Of a stretch of 7,106 bases of DNA, positions 5,915 to 7,106 are shown in pieces. A program made the translations under genes and the position numbers. The stretch is from JAOUEA01 sp039933515. GTDB taxonomy: Bacteria > Actinomycetota > UBA4738 > HRBIN12. The stretch covers positions 1 through 7,106 of the forward strand of contig JBDTNY010000140.1 of assembly GCA_039933515.1 (NCBI GenBank). Direction: 5' to 3'. The first letter of the stretch is position 1, and each line of letters starts with the position of its first letter. The notes below the pieces were generated by a model. That model was given only the letters and a program-made list of their open reading frames with translations. It was not told the DNA's origin and made no database searches.

Positions 5915-7093
5915 ATGCTTCTGCCCTACGATCCGGAGCCGCTCGCGGATCTCGTCGACGAGCTCGACCGCTGGCGCGACCTCTTGGGCTACCGCGGCCC
6001 GCTCCCGCGCGCGTGGCGGGGCCGCCTCCGTCGCGATCTCGAGTCCGAGGCCGTCGCGGCGTCCACCTCCATGGAGGGCGTGCCGGTCACGGTGGACGAG
6101 GTGCGCAGGATCCTCGCGGGAGAACGCCCCGGCGAGGTCGGGAGCGACGACATCGACCTGGTGCTCGGCTATCGCGATGCGATGGGCTTCGTCCTGCGCC
6201 GTGCCGACGACCCGAACTTCTCCTGGGATCGCGAGCTGCTCGTCACCCTTCAGGATCGAGTCCTCGCCGGAAAGTTCGCCGAAGGGGCGGGGCGCCTGCG
6301 CACCGGCCCCGCCTACCTCGTCGACCGGATCACCGGCAGGGAGGTCTTCGCCCCGCCGGATGCCGCCGACATCGCCGGGCTCATCGACGACGCGAACCGA
6401 GTCATGGCTTCGGGGCATCCTCATCCGGCGATCGCCTCGGCATGGATCCATGTCGCGGTGGCCGCGATCCACCCGTTTGCCGATGGGAACGGTCGGACCG
6501 CGCGCGTGTGCGCGGCGCTGGCGATGTATCGCGGAGGGTTCCAGCTCGAGGAGTTCACCTCGCTCGAGGAGTGGTGGGGCCGGCACCTCTCCGACTACTA
6601 CGCAGCTTTCGCGTGCCTGGGGGGAGACTTCGATCGCTCGGCCGACGCCACCGAGTTCATCCGGATCCACATGGAGGCCCAGCTCCATCAGGTCAGGGCG
6701 CTCGATCTCCGTGAGCGGGTCGAAGGGATGATCTGGGCCGCCGTCGAAGGGCTCATCGCGGACGCACACCTGCCCGCGCGGACCGCGAACGCCGTATGGG
6801 ACGCGTTCTTCGGCCGGGAGGTGACTTCCCGCTACTACCGCCCGCTCGCCGACGTGAACCCGACCACGGCGGCTAACGACCTGGGCGCCTGCGTGACCGC
6901 GGGGCTGCTTCGAGGCGAGGGCGCCGGGCGCAGCCAGCGGTACCTCGCGGACCACGATCTCGTGCGCCGGGTCGGGGATGCGCTCGGGCTCGTCGTGACG
7001 ACCGGGGGCGAACCCGGCAGGGCGGTGATCGCCGCCGAGCTCGCACGCCGGATCGCCGCGACGGCGGATCGAGATCACCTACGGGGACACTAG
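5915..7093 (+). CDS. Fic-domain protein (class II, N-terminal inhibitory helix) with C-terminal winged helix
   Basis: A 392-residue Fic-family enzyme, expected to transfer AMP (or another nucleotide part) to hydroxyl groups on target proteins in the cytoplasm. The inhibitory helix motif STSMEG (Ser50, Glu54, Gly55) precedes the catalytic core, which defines class II Fic proteins that hold themselves inactive. The flap region is about 124-148 (AGRLRTGPAYLVDR). The catalytic loop HPFADGNGRTAR spans 186-197, with His186, Asp190, the GNG anion nest and Arg194 and Arg197 all present. A winged helix follows at about 285-345, ending in the TTAANDLGACVTAGLLRGEGAGRSQRY pattern, a common partner of Fic domains. 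The start at 5915 fits the family N-terminus (PYDPEPLADLVDELDRW). It is transcribed away from the broken antitoxin, whose remnant begins within 70 bases. Intact; the protein target is unknown. Confidence 0.95.
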   Translation: MLLPYDPEPLADLVDELDRWRDLLGYRGPLPRAWRGRLRRDLESEAVAASTSMEGVPVTVDEVRRILAGERPGEVGSDDIDLVLGYRDAMGFVLRRADDPNFSWDRELLVTLQDRVLAGKFAEGAGRLRTGPAYLVDRITGREVFAPPDAADIAGLIDDANRVMASGHPHPAIASAWIHVAVAAIHPFADGNGRTARVCAALAMYRGGFQLEEFTSLEEWWGRHLSDYYAAFACLGGDFDRSADATEFIRIHMEAQLHQVRALDLRERVEGMIWAAVEGLIADAHLPARTANAVWDAFFGREVTSRYYRPLADVNPTTAANDLGACVTAGLLRGEGAGRSQRYLADHDLVRRVGDALGLVVTTGGEPGRAVIAAELARRIAATADRDHLRGH

Positions 7094-7106
7094 CGCAACC
7101 CGACAG

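Overview
The window is a very GC-rich bacterial chromosome segment. It has GTG as well as ATG starts, clear GGAGG-type ribosome binding sites and TANNNT-type -10 boxes. This fits a high-GC actinobacterial lineage, probably an uncultured one, but no rRNA or phylogenetic marker is present, so the placement is an inference from composition and protein style. I see no tRNA, rRNA, CRISPR array or insertion sequence.

Left half (1-2362, minus strand): four genes read leftward from a short divergent intergenic region. They are a small DUF5661-like soluble protein, a four-helix membrane protein, a small cupin, and a metal-dependent amidohydrolase (imidazolonepropionase/Xaa-dipeptidase-like). The amidohydrolase runs off the left edge only a few residues before its expected end. 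The cupin stop and amidohydrolase start overlap (TGATG), so these two are translationally coupled.

Middle (2495-5286, plus strand): a complete tldD-tldE(pmbA) operon, also coupled by a TGATG overlap. TldD keeps its zinc-binding HESIGH motif and C-terminal Cys. TldE is the non-catalytic partner. The pair would form the TldD/TldE peptidase, which cleaves unfolded or small peptides. The neighbouring amidohydrolase belongs to a superfamily branch that includes dipeptidases, so a peptide-turnover theme is possible but unproven.

Right part (5305-7093): a toxin-antitoxin remnant on the minus strand faces the tldE end and lies back to back with a Fic gene on the plus strand. The RelE/ParE-like toxin reads intact. 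Its AbrB/MazE-type antitoxin is broken twice: one G is missing, shifting the frame, and the usual start and N-terminal strand are absent. The break runs into a short AT-rich island holding nested palindromes, a probable fic promoter and perhaps an operator. The fic gene encodes a full-length Fic protein with an N-terminal inhibitory helix (class II) and a C-terminal winged helix, so it could regulate itself from that island.

The most notable observation is this scar: an orphaned toxin reading frame next to a decayed antitoxin, joined at an AT-rich regulatory patch to an intact self-inhibited Fic protein. I see no convincing new multi-gene defence or biosynthetic system.
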